Source: JACMLD01 sp039916305 (GTDB lineage: Bacteria > Bacteroidota > Bacteroidia > Chitinophagales > Chitinophagaceae). Taken from it: a stretch of 64,000 nt of DNA. The position numbers and the translations under genes are program-made. Below, one piece after another: positions 17,673-27,166 of the stretch (the stretch's first letter is position 1; each line of letters starts with the position of its first letter). Location of the stretch: positions 1 through 64,000 of the forward strand of contig JBDSLR010000023.1 in assembly GCA_039916305.1 (NCBI GenBank), read 5' to 3'. The notes under the pieces are model-generated. The model did not search any database. It had not been told where the DNA came from and saw only the letters and a program-made list of their open reading frames with translations.

Positions 17673-18421
17673 TGAAAACCTTATTTTACAGCTTACTTAT
17701 TTTATGCGTTCCTTTTTTTTCTTTTGCGCAGGATATTGCAGCCCTTCAAAAAGAAGCTGAAAGACTGGAACCAACCAGCGAAGAGCGGGCTTTTTTAAAA
17801 TACCAGGAAATACTGAAAATCCAGCCTGGTAACATGACCGCACTTTGCAAAAGCAGCGAACTATGCTGCTCCATCGGCAGGCGGCAGAAAACAAAAGATC
17901 AAAAACTTACTTATTTCAAGGCGGCGGAAAAATTTGCGAACCAGGCCCTGCGCATCAGTCCCAAGAATTCTGAGGCTAATTTTGTGATGTCTATTGCCAT
18001 GGGCCGCATGGCACTGGTATTGAGCGGAAAGGAAAAAATAACAGCGGTTGATGAGATAAAAAAATATGCGGAACTGTCCATAAAATGGGATCCTGCTAAT
18101 TATAAACCGTATCATGTATTGGCGAGATGGCATTTTGAAGTAAGCGCCCTGAGCGGTTTCGAAAGAACGTTTGCAAAAATTTTTTACGGCGGCGTGCCAC
18201 CAGCTTCCTTAAAAGAGGCCATTTACAATTATGAAAAATGCCGGTCACTGGTGCCCGATCTAAAGGTTAATTATTTGGAGTTGGCCAAATGCTATTACCG
18301 TAACAATGAAAAGAAAAAAGCACTTGACTTCCTGAATAAAGCGGTGGCGATGCCCGACAAAATACAGGACGATATCCGCGTTAGAGATGAAGCAAAGGAA
18401 TTGCTGCTGAAATGGAATTAG
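17672..18421 (+). CDS. exported TPR-repeat protein
   Basis: This 249-residue protein starts with GTG overlapping the folB stop (TAG/GTG sharing one G). It has a signal peptide MKTLFYSLLILCVPFFSFAQ and then helical TPR-like repeats. The segment FAKIFYGGVPPASLKEAIYNYEKC and LELAKCYYRNNEKKKALDFLNKAV resembles proteins annotated as regulator-of-microtubule-dynamics-like TPR proteins, which in bacteria have no assigned function. It is probably periplasmic. Tight coupling with folB suggests co-expression but not necessarily a shared function. Confidence 0.72.
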   Translation: MKTLFYSLLILCVPFFSFAQDIAALQKEAERLEPTSEERAFLKYQEILKIQPGNMTALCKSSELCCSIGRRQKTKDQKLTYFKAAEKFANQALRISPKNSEANFVMSIAMGRMALVLSGKEKITAVDEIKKYAELSIKWDPANYKPYHVLARWHFEVSALSGFERTFAKIFYGGVPPASLKEAIYNYEKCRSLVPDLKVNYLELAKCYYRNNEKKKALDFLNKAVAMPDKIQDDIRVRDEAKELLLKWN

Positions 18422-18434
18422 GCATTTGTATGGT

Positions 18435-19793
18435 TTAGATAACCTTGCCTTTCCACTTACCGCTTTTCAGGTATACAATTGACATAATAAACATAGATCC
18501 CCAGTAAATCCATTCACTCATCCAGCCGGTTGCAACAGAAAGGTGGAGGTGTTCAAGTACCAGCCATACATAAGCGCAGTACATGATAATGGTGATAAAT
18601 TCAATCAGCAGGCTCACCCTTGTATTACCTGTGCCGGTTACAGCACTAACGCAGACCACCGAAAAAGACATTAATACCAGTGCGGATGATACAATCCTCA
18701 CAATAGGTATTGCATGGCTTACCCATTCATCGCTTTGGCCATATACAGATAAAAAAGTGTAGGGAAAAAGATTTAACACCAGGCAAACCACCAGGGCAAT
18801 ACCAGTACTTATTTTTACAATTTTTAAAATTAATTCCAGCACACGGTGCTGCAATCCCTGCCCCATGATATTGCTTACCATACTGCTGCAGGTGGCAGCG
18901 AGTGCCCAGGAAAACATACCAAATAAGCCAAAAATATTGCGCATGGTATTGCTGATAGACAAATCTCTTTCTCCATGATGCTCTATAAGAATATAAAAAA
19001 ATTCCCAGCTCATAATGCTGATGGCATGCTGAAAAATAAGCGGCGATGATTGCCGCAGTATAGAATTGGCCGTAACCGAATCGTATTGTAAACTGCTGAA
19101 CAGCGCAAACCTTTTGCCGATGCCCTTATAATGAATAACTGCAAATACCACGGCCATCCCCAAAAATTCAGCAATAATAGACGCAATAGCAGCGCCGTTA
19201 AATCCCAGTTTGGGAAAGCCAAAATGGCCGAATATTAAACTGTAATCAAAAAAAACATTTGAAATAGCTTCTGCCGCAGTACCAGCAATCAGGTATTTAC
19301 TCTGGTTGGTGCCTACCAGCAATGCGTTGCGCATCTGGTATACATATAAAAAAGGTAATCCCCAGATCCGTATTTTTAAAAATGATACAGACTGCTGCAA
19401 TAATTGCTCATCATGAATACTAAAACGCAGTACCCAGGGAGAAATAGTATACGTAAGCAGGATACCGATAACGGCGATGCCCATTGAAACGCCAACACCG
19501 TGCGTAAATAATTTTCCTATCTCACCCGGCCTGTTTTCACCGGCACGTCTTGAAATAAGCGCCTGAAGGCCATTGTTTAAACCAAAACCAATAGCCGCAA
19601 ATATGAGATAATAGACGCCTGTTATAGCGCCTGCCGCAAGTGATTGCTCACTCAGTCTGCCCAGGAAAATATTATTGGTAATAAAGTTTAACTGCGGCAC
19701 CAATATACCGAGGCTGATGGGTAAAGCAATAGTGAGTATCTGCTTGTAACTGATACTTACCTGTAAATTATTATGTGCTGCTGCCTGTGACAT
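18435..19793 (-). CDS. MATE-family multidrug/metabolite efflux transporter
   Basis: This 452-residue protein has about 12 hydrophobic helices. It starts MSQAAAHNNLQVSISYKQILTIALPISLG, the typical first-helix MATE pattern, followed by NFITNNIFLGRLSEQSLAAGAI, comparable to the conserved VDxxFVGxLG region. MATE proteins export cationic compounds using Na+ or H+ gradients. I chose the ATG at 19793; the open frame upstream (to 19895) covers the divergent promoter region and looks non-coding. The substrate is unknown. Confidence 0.88.
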   Translation of the reverse strand: MSQAAAHNNLQVSISYKQILTIALPISLGILVPQLNFITNNIFLGRLSEQSLAAGAITGVYYLIFAAIGFGLNNGLQALISRRAGENRPGEIGKLFTHGVGVSMGIAVIGILLTYTISPWVLRFSIHDEQLLQQSVSFLKIRIWGLPFLYVYQMRNALLVGTNQSKYLIAGTAAEAISNVFFDYSLIFGHFGFPKLGFNGAAIASIIAEFLGMAVVFAVIHYKGIGKRFALFSSLQYDSVTANSILRQSSPLIFQHAISIMSWEFFYILIEHHGERDLSISNTMRNIFGLFGMFSWALAATCSSMVSNIMGQGLQHRVLELILKIVKISTGIALVVCLVLNLFPYTFLSVYGQSDEWVSHAIPIVRIVSSALVLMSFSVVCVSAVTGTGNTRVSLLIEFITIIMYCAYVWLVLEHLHLSVATGWMSEWIYWGSMFIMSIVYLKSGKWKGKVI

Positions 19794-19888
19794 TTTTAAA
19801 ATGGGTGCAAACCTACCAAATATTATTTTGAAAGAAGGAAGCGCCGGGTTATCAGTGGGTAAAATATAGTATTTTGCACCACTTTTAT

Positions 19889-20734
19889 ATGGCAAAAATA
19901 TTGTTTGATATTGCTGCCGGGCAACCGCCTGCAGAGTGGATAGATAGTCACCTGGTGATGGAAATAAGCCGTCATATTTTTTCTTACGCGGTAATAAACG
20001 TGGAAAAAAAACTGCTGCAACTGCGATTCTATGAATTGGAGGCCCGCAACAGTCATGAACTGGCGCAGGAGCTGGATGGAATTATTACTGTTGATGAGGT
20101 ATTGAAAATGCCGGCTGCAAAAAAAACATTCGTGTATAATTTTCCGGAAAGTCAGCTGGTGCCGGAGCAATATTTTAATGCGGATACCAGCAATGATTTA
20201 ATAGAATTATTAAACGGGGATCTTAATAAAGGTGTTACACTCACTGAAAGCATCCCCGGTACGGATCAATACAATGTTTTCCGTGTGCCGGCTGATGTAC
20301 ACCATCTTTTCCAGCGCAGTTTTGCAGACGCCAAATACTGGCATTACTACAGCCTCTGGTTGCAGCCGGGCCAACAGCAGTTTCTGCAGCAAACAACCAG
20401 CCTGTCGGTTATGTTTTACCCCAACCGCATTGTAGCAGCTGCTGTTAAGGACAGCCGGCTTCAGCTGCTGCAAAGTTATACATATGAAGCTGCGGAAGAT
20501 GTAGGTTATTATCTTTTGAATATTTGTGGTCAGCTGGATTTGGCGGCTGCCGATACGCCTGTTATTTTATCGGGCATGATTGACGTATCTTCTGTATTGT
20601 ATACAGAAATATTTAAATATTTCGGGCACGTAGAACTGGAGAATAATGATGCTGCGGCTGCAACACCTGCATTGCAGGATTACCCTGCCCATTTCTTTTC
20701 ACCACTACTGAAACTTGCGGCATGCGTATCATAG
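19889..20734 (+). CDS. DUF3822-family protein
   Basis: This 281-residue protein of unknown function is found next to rsmD in many Bacteroidota genomes, as it is here. The sequence suggests an ASKHA/actin-like two-lobed fold (N-terminal FSYAVINVEKKLLQLRFYELE and later LSVMFYPNRIVAAAVKDSRLQLL strands), but catalytic residues cannot be assigned. I chose the ATG at 19889; a TTG five codons upstream is also in frame. The 3' end overlaps rsmD by 13 bases, indicating translational coupling. Confidence 0.72.
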   Translation: MAKILFDIAAGQPPAEWIDSHLVMEISRHIFSYAVINVEKKLLQLRFYELEARNSHELAQELDGIITVDEVLKMPAAKKTFVYNFPESQLVPEQYFNADTSNDLIELLNGDLNKGVTLTESIPGTDQYNVFRVPADVHHLFQRSFADAKYWHYYSLWLQPGQQQFLQQTTSLSVMFYPNRIVAAAVKDSRLQLLQSYTYEAAEDVGYYLLNICGQLDLAAADTPVILSGMIDVSSVLYTEIFKYFGHVELENNDAAAATPALQDYPAHFFSPLLKLAACVS

Positions 20735-21270
20735 GAGGAAGCCTTGGCGGAAGAAGGCTCAGCCCGCCTGCTAATATGCCGCATACCCGGCCCACTACAG
20801 ATATTGCTAAAGAAGGATTGTTCAATATACTGCAGAACAACCTGGAGCTGGAAGGTATGAAAACACTTGATTTGTTTGGGGGCACCGGCAGCATCAGTTA
20901 TGAACTGGCTTCCAGGGGTGCTGCTGATCTTACCATTGTAGAGAAAGATGAAAAGATGCATGCTTTTATCAGCAATAACATCCAGGCGTTAAAGATTGAA
21001 AACTGCAAGGTTATTAAATCAGATGTGTTCAGGTTTATGGAGCAGTCTGCAGAAAAATTTGACTTTATTTTTGCAGGTCCGCCTTATGCACTGGCTACCA
21101 TTGATAAATTACCGGAACTGGTGGCAGAAAAAAAACTGTTAAAGCCAGGTGGCTGGTTTGTAATGGAGCATACACCCAGGAACCGGTATGAAAAATTTGT
21201 CCTGTACAAAACTTCCAGGAATTACGGCACTACTATTTTCTCCATTTTTATTGAACCTTTGGCAGGTTGA
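20722..21270 (+). CDS. rsmD: 16S rRNA (guanine966-N2)-methyltransferase
   Basis: This 182-residue RsmD-type protein methylates G966 of 16S rRNA during small-subunit assembly. Typical parts are MRIIGGSLGGRRLSPP, RPTTDIAKEGLFNIL (the family substrate/SAM loop) and motif I LDLFGGTGSISYELASRG. The catalytic motif IV is usually DPPF/DPPY; here the sequence reads FAGPPYA (about residue 115-121), with Gly at the position of the Asp. The rest of the fold appears intact and the length is normal. It overlaps the upstream DUF3822 gene. Confidence 0.85.
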   Translation: MRIIGGSLGGRRLSPPANMPHTRPTTDIAKEGLFNILQNNLELEGMKTLDLFGGTGSISYELASRGAADLTIVEKDEKMHAFISNNIQALKIENCKVIKSDVFRFMEQSAEKFDFIFAGPPYALATIDKLPELVAEKKLLKPGGWFVMEHTPRNRYEKFVLYKTSRNYGTTIFSIFIEPLAG

Positions 21271-21373
21271 TTTACATACCAGCTTATTGTAACTTTATGG
21301 TCATTATTTACGGGGTGTTGCTCAAACCGGTTATCTTTTTGAGCATTAGCTGTATTATTAAATTTCAAGCAAT

Positions 21374-22027
21374 TTGCATCAACCTATCTTTATAACCGGC
21401 ATTGGCACAGGTATAGGCAAAACCGTGGCAGCCGCAGTAGTGGCAGAAGCCCTGCAGGCAGATTACTGGAAGCCCATACAAGCGGGATATGAAGATGGTA
21501 CAGACAGCCTCCAGGTGCAAAGCTGGCTGTCTAACGCATTATCTGTTGTGCATCCTGAGCTATACAAATTAAAATTGCCGGCATCGCCGCATATTGCTGC
21601 AAGAGAAGAAAACATAGTCATTTATCCTGCAGCAGTTAAAACCAGGCTGGAGGAGATAATATTTGCATTACCCAATAATAATAATGGGTTGGTTATTGAA
21701 GGTGCAGGCGGATTACTGGTACCCATCAATGATCATGAATTTGTGGCAGATTTAATAAAGCAGCTACAGGCGAGGGTTATATTGGTAAGCCGCAATTACC
21801 TGGGTAGTATCAATCATTCTCTGCTTACCGCAGAAGTATGCCGTTATTACAAACTGGAGGTGCTGGGCTGGATTTTTAATGATCAATACCTGGATTACGA
21901 AGATGAAATAGTCCGCTGGTCAGGTTTTCCTGCCATTGGCAGCATTCCTTTTACCGAAAATACGGGCAAGGAATTTATAAAAAAACAGGCGTTGCTGCTG
22001 CAGGATGCACTGAAAAAAATTGTATGA
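21374..22027 (+). CDS. bioD: dethiobiotin synthase
   Basis: This 217-residue ATP-dependent enzyme closes the ureido ring of biotin, converting 7,8-diaminopelargonate to dethiobiotin. The P-loop is GIGTGIGKT at about 9-17. DYWKPIQAGYEDG and EGAGGLLVPI are the family substrate and Mg2+ motifs. The start appears to be TTG at 21374, giving MHQPIFITGIGTG; no ATG fits the family start. It overlaps the next gene by four bases (ATGA). The other biotin genes are not in the window. Confidence 0.88.
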   Translation: MHQPIFITGIGTGIGKTVAAAVVAEALQADYWKPIQAGYEDGTDSLQVQSWLSNALSVVHPELYKLKLPASPHIAAREENIVIYPAAVKTRLEEIIFALPNNNNGLVIEGAGGLLVPINDHEFVADLIKQLQARVILVSRNYLGSINHSLLTAEVCRYYKLEVLGWIFNDQYLDYEDEIVRWSGFPAIGSIPFTENTGKEFIKKQALLLQDALKKIV

Positions 22028-22596
22028 CAAAAAACGAATTGCGTGAATTATACAAACAGCGGAGAGCAGCACTGGCAGAGAAAGATCGCCTGCGCCTGAA
22101 TGACCTGCTGCTGATACAATTTCAGCAGGTAGAAATTCCTTATGATGTAAATGTATTACTGAGTTACTGGCCAATGGAACAACAGGCAGAAGTAAATACT
22201 TTTTTGATGACAGATTACCTGCAGTTCCGGATACCTGGTTTGCAAATTGCCTATCCCATTGCCAACTTTAACAACCTGACCATGCAGATAATGCTGGTGG
22301 ATGATGATACAGACTTTAAAAAAAACAGGTATGGTATAGCGGAACCGGTAAATGGAACAGTGATTGCTGCTACTGATATTGATATGATCTTTGTGCCCCT
22401 GCTGGCATTTGATAAGCAAGGCTACAGGCTTGGGTATGGCAAAGGCTTTTACGATCGTTTTTTACCAGCGTGCCGCGAAGAAAGTATAAAGCTGGGCTTC
22501 TCTTACTTTGAGCCATTGGTGGCCATCGGTGGTATCGGGCAATTTGACGTACCTTTAACAACAGGTATTACCCCTGGGAATATTTATGAATTTTAA
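22024..22596 (+). CDS. 5-formyltetrahydrofolate cyclo-ligase
   Basis: This 190-residue enzyme (MTHFS/YgfA family) converts 5-formyl-THF to 5,10-methenyl-THF using ATP. The conserved N-terminus TKNELRELYKQRRAAL, the substrate region FKKNRYGIAEPV and the ATP-binding block LLAFDKQGYRLGYGKGFYDRFL are visible. It overlaps bioD by four bases and lpxK by eleven, so it sits in the middle of a translationally coupled run. Together with folB upstream it contributes to one-carbon metabolism. Confidence 0.9.
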   Translation: MTKNELRELYKQRRAALAEKDRLRLNDLLLIQFQQVEIPYDVNVLLSYWPMEQQAEVNTFLMTDYLQFRIPGLQIAYPIANFNNLTMQIMLVDDDTDFKKNRYGIAEPVNGTVIAATDIDMIFVPLLAFDKQGYRLGYGKGFYDRFLPACREESIKLGFSYFEPLVAIGGIGQFDVPLTTGITPGNIYEF

Positions 22597-23671
22597 TTTT
22601 CCGTTGCTTAAGACTATACGTATTTTATTATTTCCACTTTCACTGATTTACCTGCTGCTTATATTTTTGCGCAACCGGCTCTACGATAAAGGCATTTTTA
22701 AATCAGCGGCGTTCAATCTTCCTTTAATATGCGTAGGTAATGTTGCCGCTGGTGGTACGGGTAAATCTCCCATGACCGAATACCTGGTCCGTGAATTAAA
22801 AGGGCATTTCAGGATTGCCACCCTTAGCCGGGGATACAAACGCAAGACAAGCGGTTATGCACTGGCGCATGAAAACAGCACGGCACTGGAAATAGGCGAT
22901 GAGCCCATGCAATTTCACCTTAAGTTTCCGGATGTGCCCATTGCCGTAGGGGAGGCAAGAATAGAAGCCATTCCGCAGTTGCTGCACGACAGACCAGATA
23001 CCCAGGCCATAATACTGGATGATGCGTTTCAGCACAGGTCTGTAAAAGCGGGAATGAATATTGTGTTAACTGATTGCGATAATCTTTACACCCGCGACTG
23101 GTACCTGCCTACCGGTGACTTAAGAGACGAAAAGACAAGCGTAAAAAGAGCGGAGATGGTTATTGTAACCAAGTGCAAACCTGGTTTGTCACAGCAGGAG
23201 AAGGACGCCATTGTAACTGAAATTGAACCGCTGGCCAGCCAGGCCGTATTTTTTACCAGTATCCGTTATGGCCAGCCCTACCACATCATTTCAAAAAAGA
23301 CAACGCAGGTATCAACAGAGGTGGAGGTTCTGCTGGTAACAGGAATCGCCAATCCCGGGCCGCTGAAAAATTTGTTGCTGGAGAAGTCCAAAACCTATTA
23401 CGAAATGGCCTATAATGATCATCATATTTTTACCATTGATGATTTGAAGGATATACAGAAACGGTTTGCTGCTATTACTGCCAGCAATAAAATAATCCTT
23501 ACCACGGAAAAGGATGCAGTGCGGCTGGTTAAATTTGAGCAGGTAATGGCAGATATGGCGCTGTATGTAGTGCCTATTGAACTGGAATTTCTATTTAATG
23601 ATGCACCACGCTTCAACGGATTAATCAGTACATTTATACGTGACTTTAAAAAGAAATCTGAGAACAGGTAA
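22586..23671 (+). CDS. lpxK: tetraacyldisaccharide 4'-kinase
   Basis: This 361-residue inner-membrane kinase phosphorylates the lipid A disaccharide at the 4' position. A single N-terminal membrane helix (about 8-30, IRILLFPLSLIYLLLIFL) precedes the P-loop GNVAAGGTGKSP (about 51-62). The Walker-type DDAFQHRSVK and the GDLRDE block match the family. It is the last gene of the coupled bioD cluster. Its presence confirms a Gram-negative lipid A pathway. Confidence 0.93.
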   Translation: MNFNFPLLKTIRILLFPLSLIYLLLIFLRNRLYDKGIFKSAAFNLPLICVGNVAAGGTGKSPMTEYLVRELKGHFRIATLSRGYKRKTSGYALAHENSTALEIGDEPMQFHLKFPDVPIAVGEARIEAIPQLLHDRPDTQAIILDDAFQHRSVKAGMNIVLTDCDNLYTRDWYLPTGDLRDEKTSVKRAEMVIVTKCKPGLSQQEKDAIVTEIEPLASQAVFFTSIRYGQPYHIISKKTTQVSTEVEVLLVTGIANPGPLKNLLLEKSKTYYEMAYNDHHIFTIDDLKDIQKRFAAITASNKIILTTEKDAVRLVKFEQVMADMALYVVPIELEFLFNDAPRFNGLISTFIRDFKKKSENR

Positions 23672-23798
23672 TCGTGAAAAGATGAAATGTAAAACAACAG
23701 CGATGGGTGCAATTAACATAAAAAAAGTTGCGTGATCGGGTGTTATGCCGCAGGGGGTGACAGCCGGCGGAATTGAATAAAAATAGAACAACAAAAAA

Positions 23799-25805
23799 AT
23801 GGCTAAGAAAACAGACAAGAAAAAAAAGAACGCTGATTCATTTGAATCTTTATACAAGGGAAGGCTGGATGTTACCCGCTCGGGCATGGGTTATGTAATT
23901 GTAGATAAGCTGGATACCGATATTATCGTACGTCCCAATGGATTTAATACTGCGTTACATGGCGATACTGTGCGTGTGCGCATTACCGGTGACCAGAATA
24001 AAAGCGGCCGCAAACAGGGGGAGGTAGTAGAAGTGTTGGACCGTAAACAAACGGAATTCATGGGCCGTATTGATGTGGGCCAGAATTTCGCATTTTTTAT
24101 TGCAGAAACGGATAAGCCCATGCCGGATATTTATATTCCGCTGGATAAACTGAATGGCGCCCAGAATGGCGATAAGGTAGTGGTTAAACTGGTAAGCTGG
24201 GAAAAAAATAAAAAACCGAATGGGATGGTGCTGGAACTAATGGAAGCCGGCAACACAAATGATGCAGCCATGAAGGAAATTATTATGGAGAACGGATTCT
24301 CCATCAGTTTTAGTGAAGAGGTGCTGGAAGCAGCTGAACGCCTGCCGGAAACATTGCCGGAAGCAGAAATTAAAAAGAGAAAAGACGTTCGTAATATATT
24401 GACGTTTACCATTGACCCGGCAGATGCAAAAGATTTTGATGATGCCATTTCTTTCCGGGTATTAAAAGATGGCAATTATGAAATAGGCGTACATATAGCT
24501 GATGTAAGCTATTATGTGGAGCCGGAAACAGAGCTGGATAAATCTGCTTACGAAAGGGCCACTTCTGTTTATTTGCCAGACAGGGTAAACCCCATGCTGC
24601 CCGAGCGCATATCCAATGAACTCTGTTCATTGCGGCCCAATGAAGATAAGTTTACCTTCTCCGCTATTTTCGAAATAACGCCTAAAGCAGAAGTGAAAGA
24701 ATACTGGTTGGGTAAAACAGTTATACATTCAGATAAGCGCTTTGCCTATGAAGATGTTCAGCAGATCATAGACAGCGGCGAAGGTGAATTGAAAGACGAA
24801 ATACTTATTTTAAATAACCTGGCCCAGCGTTTCCGCAAGCAACGGTTTAAAAAAGGGGCTATTAATTTCAGCAGCCAGGAAGTTAGGTTTAAGCTGGATG
24901 AAACAGGCAAACCCATTGGTATTGTGATAAAGGAAAGCAAAGAATCGCACCAGCTGATTGAAGAATTTATGTTGCTGGCCAATAAGGTAGTGGCGGAACA
25001 TGTGGCCAAAATAAAAGTCAACAAAAAGCCTATTCCTTTTCCTTACCGGATACATGCCACACCTGATGAAGAGAAGCTGTTGCCCTTTGTAGAGTTTGCA
25101 AAAAAATATGGCCATAAGTTTGAAACAAAAACACCCGAAGGCATTGCGGCTTCCTTTAACCAGATGTTGCTGGATATAGAAGGAAAACCGGAACAGCATG
25201 TTTTGCAGCAGCTGGGTATACGCACCATGGCAAAAGCTATTTACACGTCAGAAAATATTGGGCACTATGGGCTGGGTTTTGCAGACTACACCCATTTTAC
25301 ATCGCCTATTCGCCGGTACCCGGATGTAATGGTGCACCGTATTCTGCAGGAGATACTGGATGGCGAATTACCCATCGATAAAAAAATGGAAGCCAAATGC
25401 CGTCATTGCAGCGAACGGGAACGTGCCGCTATGGATGCAGAACGTGCTGCAAACAAATACAAGCAGGTGGAGTTTATGCAGGATAAACTGGGTGAAGAAT
25501 TTGAGGGAGTTATCAGTGGCGTATCCTCTTTTGGTTTTTGGGTAGAAACCGTTGCGCATAAATGCGAAGGCCTGGTAAGCATCAACGGCTTGTTTGATTT
25601 TGATGATTTCCGCTATGTAGAAACCGATTATTGCCTGGTAGGAAGAAGAAGCGGCCGCACTTTCAGAATGGGTGATAAAGTAACCATCCGCCTCGTATCT
25701 GCTAACCTGGCCAAGCGCCAGCTGGACTATGAATGGGTGGTAGCCCCAGTAATTGGCATTGATGAGGATACCGATAAAACAAAAAGTAAAAAGAAGAAAA
25801 GTTAA
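23799..25805 (+). CDS. rnr: ribonuclease R
   Basis: This 668-residue 3'-5' exoribonuclease degrades structured RNA. It has a lysine-rich N-terminus, cold-shock-like OB domains (about 20-150), an RNB catalytic domain with the acidic metal-binding cluster TIDPADAKDFDDAIS (about 207-221), HIADVSYYV and the HFTSPIRRYPDVMVHR motif, then an S1 domain (about 566-650) and a lysine-rich tail KSKKKKS. The N-terminal helix-turn-helix of E. coli RNase R is absent, which is usual for shorter members. It is a cytoplasmic protein acting in RNA turnover and rRNA quality control. Confidence 0.93.
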   Translation: MAKKTDKKKKNADSFESLYKGRLDVTRSGMGYVIVDKLDTDIIVRPNGFNTALHGDTVRVRITGDQNKSGRKQGEVVEVLDRKQTEFMGRIDVGQNFAFFIAETDKPMPDIYIPLDKLNGAQNGDKVVVKLVSWEKNKKPNGMVLELMEAGNTNDAAMKEIIMENGFSISFSEEVLEAAERLPETLPEAEIKKRKDVRNILTFTIDPADAKDFDDAISFRVLKDGNYEIGVHIADVSYYVEPETELDKSAYERATSVYLPDRVNPMLPERISNELCSLRPNEDKFTFSAIFEITPKAEVKEYWLGKTVIHSDKRFAYEDVQQIIDSGEGELKDEILILNNLAQRFRKQRFKKGAINFSSQEVRFKLDETGKPIGIVIKESKESHQLIEEFMLLANKVVAEHVAKIKVNKKPIPFPYRIHATPDEEKLLPFVEFAKKYGHKFETKTPEGIAASFNQMLLDIEGKPEQHVLQQLGIRTMAKAIYTSENIGHYGLGFADYTHFTSPIRRYPDVMVHRILQEILDGELPIDKKMEAKCRHCSERERAAMDAERAANKYKQVEFMQDKLGEEFEGVISGVSSFGFWVETVAHKCEGLVSINGLFDFDDFRYVETDYCLVGRRSGRTFRMGDKVTIRLVSANLAKRQLDYEWVVAPVIGIDEDTDKTKSKKKKS

Positions 25806-25878
25806 TGCGCAAATCTGCGGCATGCAGTAAGTGTGGAATAAATAAAATTCTGCAATACGGTATTGTTCCCGAATAGAA

Positions 25879-25907
25879 GACATCAGACATCAGCAAATCA
25901 GACATCC
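25879..25907. repeat. short heptamer array GACATCA upstream of the polyprenyl synthase
   Basis: Two perfect adjacent copies of GACATCA, an imperfect 8-base unit and a final GACATCC end ten bases before the start codon. The array would lie in the 5' leader or promoter of the gene. Confidence 0.7.
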
Positions 25908-25916
25908 GATATTTGT

Positions 25917-26882
25917 ATGCATTCATTTGAAGAATTATCAGGCTCGTTTAAAGAGAAATTTGAGGTTGTACATTTTCCGCAAACACCGGCTACGCTATAT
26001 GATCCCAATAATTATTTTTTAACCATCGGTGGCAAACGGGTACGCCCGGTGATGTGCCTCATGGGCAACGAATTGTTTGGCGAAATTATCCCCGATACGT
26101 ATGATGTGGCAACCGCGATAGAATTGTTTCACAATTTTACGCTCATACATGATGATATTATGGACAAGGCGCCGCTGCGCCGTGGTATGCAAACCGTACA
26201 TGAGAAATATGATGCATCAACAGCTTTACTGGCCGGTGATGTAATGCTGGTGCGGGCGTATGACTATCTCAATAAAATTAAAACAGTTTATATCCACCGC
26301 ATACTGCACCTGTTTAATAAAACAGCCAAAGAAGTTTGTGAAGGGCAGCAGCTGGACATGGATTTTGAAAAGCAGGAGGTAGTCAGTATCGGTCAATACC
26401 TGCAGATGATTGAATTGAAAACATCAGTATCGCTGGCAGCCAGTTTGCAATCAGGCGCTATCCTGGGGGGAGCAGGAGAAGGCAACCAGCGTCATCTGTA
26501 TGAGTTTGGCCGCAACCTCGGCATCGCTTTCCAGGTACAGGATGATTACCTGGACGCGTTTGGCGACCCGGAAAAATTTGGTAAGAAAGTGGGTGGCGAT
26601 ATCATTGCCAATAAAAAAACTTTTCTCATGATCCATGCGCTGGAAATAGCGCCTGCAGCACAGAAGAAATTGTTGCTGCAGCTGATGAAAGAGAACCCAG
26701 ATGATAAGATAGCACAGGTGCTGGCTATTTTTACTGCCTGCGGGGTTGATAAATGGGCTGTTGATCTCAAGGAGAAATATACCAATATTGCTTTTCAGCA
26801 TTTGGAAGATATACTGGTGATGTCTGCCCGCAAAGAGCCACTCCGCCAGCTGGCATCGTTCCTGGTAAAACGCGAGTATTAG
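25917..26882 (+). CDS. polyprenyl (isoprenyl) diphosphate synthase
   Basis: This 321-residue trans-prenyltransferase condenses isopentenyl diphosphate units. The first aspartate-rich motif is DDIMD in LIHDDIMDKAPLRRG, and the second is DDYLD in FQVQDDYLDAFGD. GGKRVRP near residue 39 binds IPP. The spacing is typical of long- or medium-chain synthases that provide quinone side chains or carotenoid/hopanoid precursors. Chain length cannot be fixed from sequence. The ATG at 25917 gives the usual start; upstream in-frame codons are part of the heptamer repeat. Confidence 0.88.
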   Translation: MHSFEELSGSFKEKFEVVHFPQTPATLYDPNNYFLTIGGKRVRPVMCLMGNELFGEIIPDTYDVATAIELFHNFTLIHDDIMDKAPLRRGMQTVHEKYDASTALLAGDVMLVRAYDYLNKIKTVYIHRILHLFNKTAKEVCEGQQLDMDFEKQEVVSIGQYLQMIELKTSVSLAASLQSGAILGGAGEGNQRHLYEFGRNLGIAFQVQDDYLDAFGDPEKFGKKVGGDIIANKKTFLMIHALEIAPAAQKKLLLQLMKENPDDKIAQVLAIFTACGVDKWAVDLKEKYTNIAFQHLEDILVMSARKEPLRQLASFLVKREY

Positions 26883-27166
26883 TTACAGCAGGATATTTTC
26901 TTATATCATTGCGGCGGCAGTTGAGCTGGCGCCTGCCAGCCAGGCTACCAATGGAAGGTTGCCGTTACTACGACAAAGTAGTCCGATAGTGTTTGTGCTT
27001 TCGTGAATATATTGGTATACATGCTATTCAATTTCTGTAAGGAGAAACCTGATGCTGTTTATTTTGAAGGATGTTCCCAACCCCGGATGTTTCTATACTG
27101 AAACCAGCCACCCGCTGTTTTCACACCATCTTTTTTCCCTATCTTAAACCCTAAAACCAACACGGC
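26883..27166. other. intergenic region with two small hairpins
   Basis: No gene is seen in this stretch. A 6-bp stem gctggc/gccagc and a 5-bp stem actac/gtagt lie close together between about 26922 and 26990. Neither is followed by a T run, so they are not convincing terminators. Confidence 0.35.

Noticed and set aside
23672..23798. Short frame ATGAAATGTAAAAC before rnr as a leader peptide
   Set aside because: It encodes only about 17 residues with no repeated codons or attenuator hairpin.
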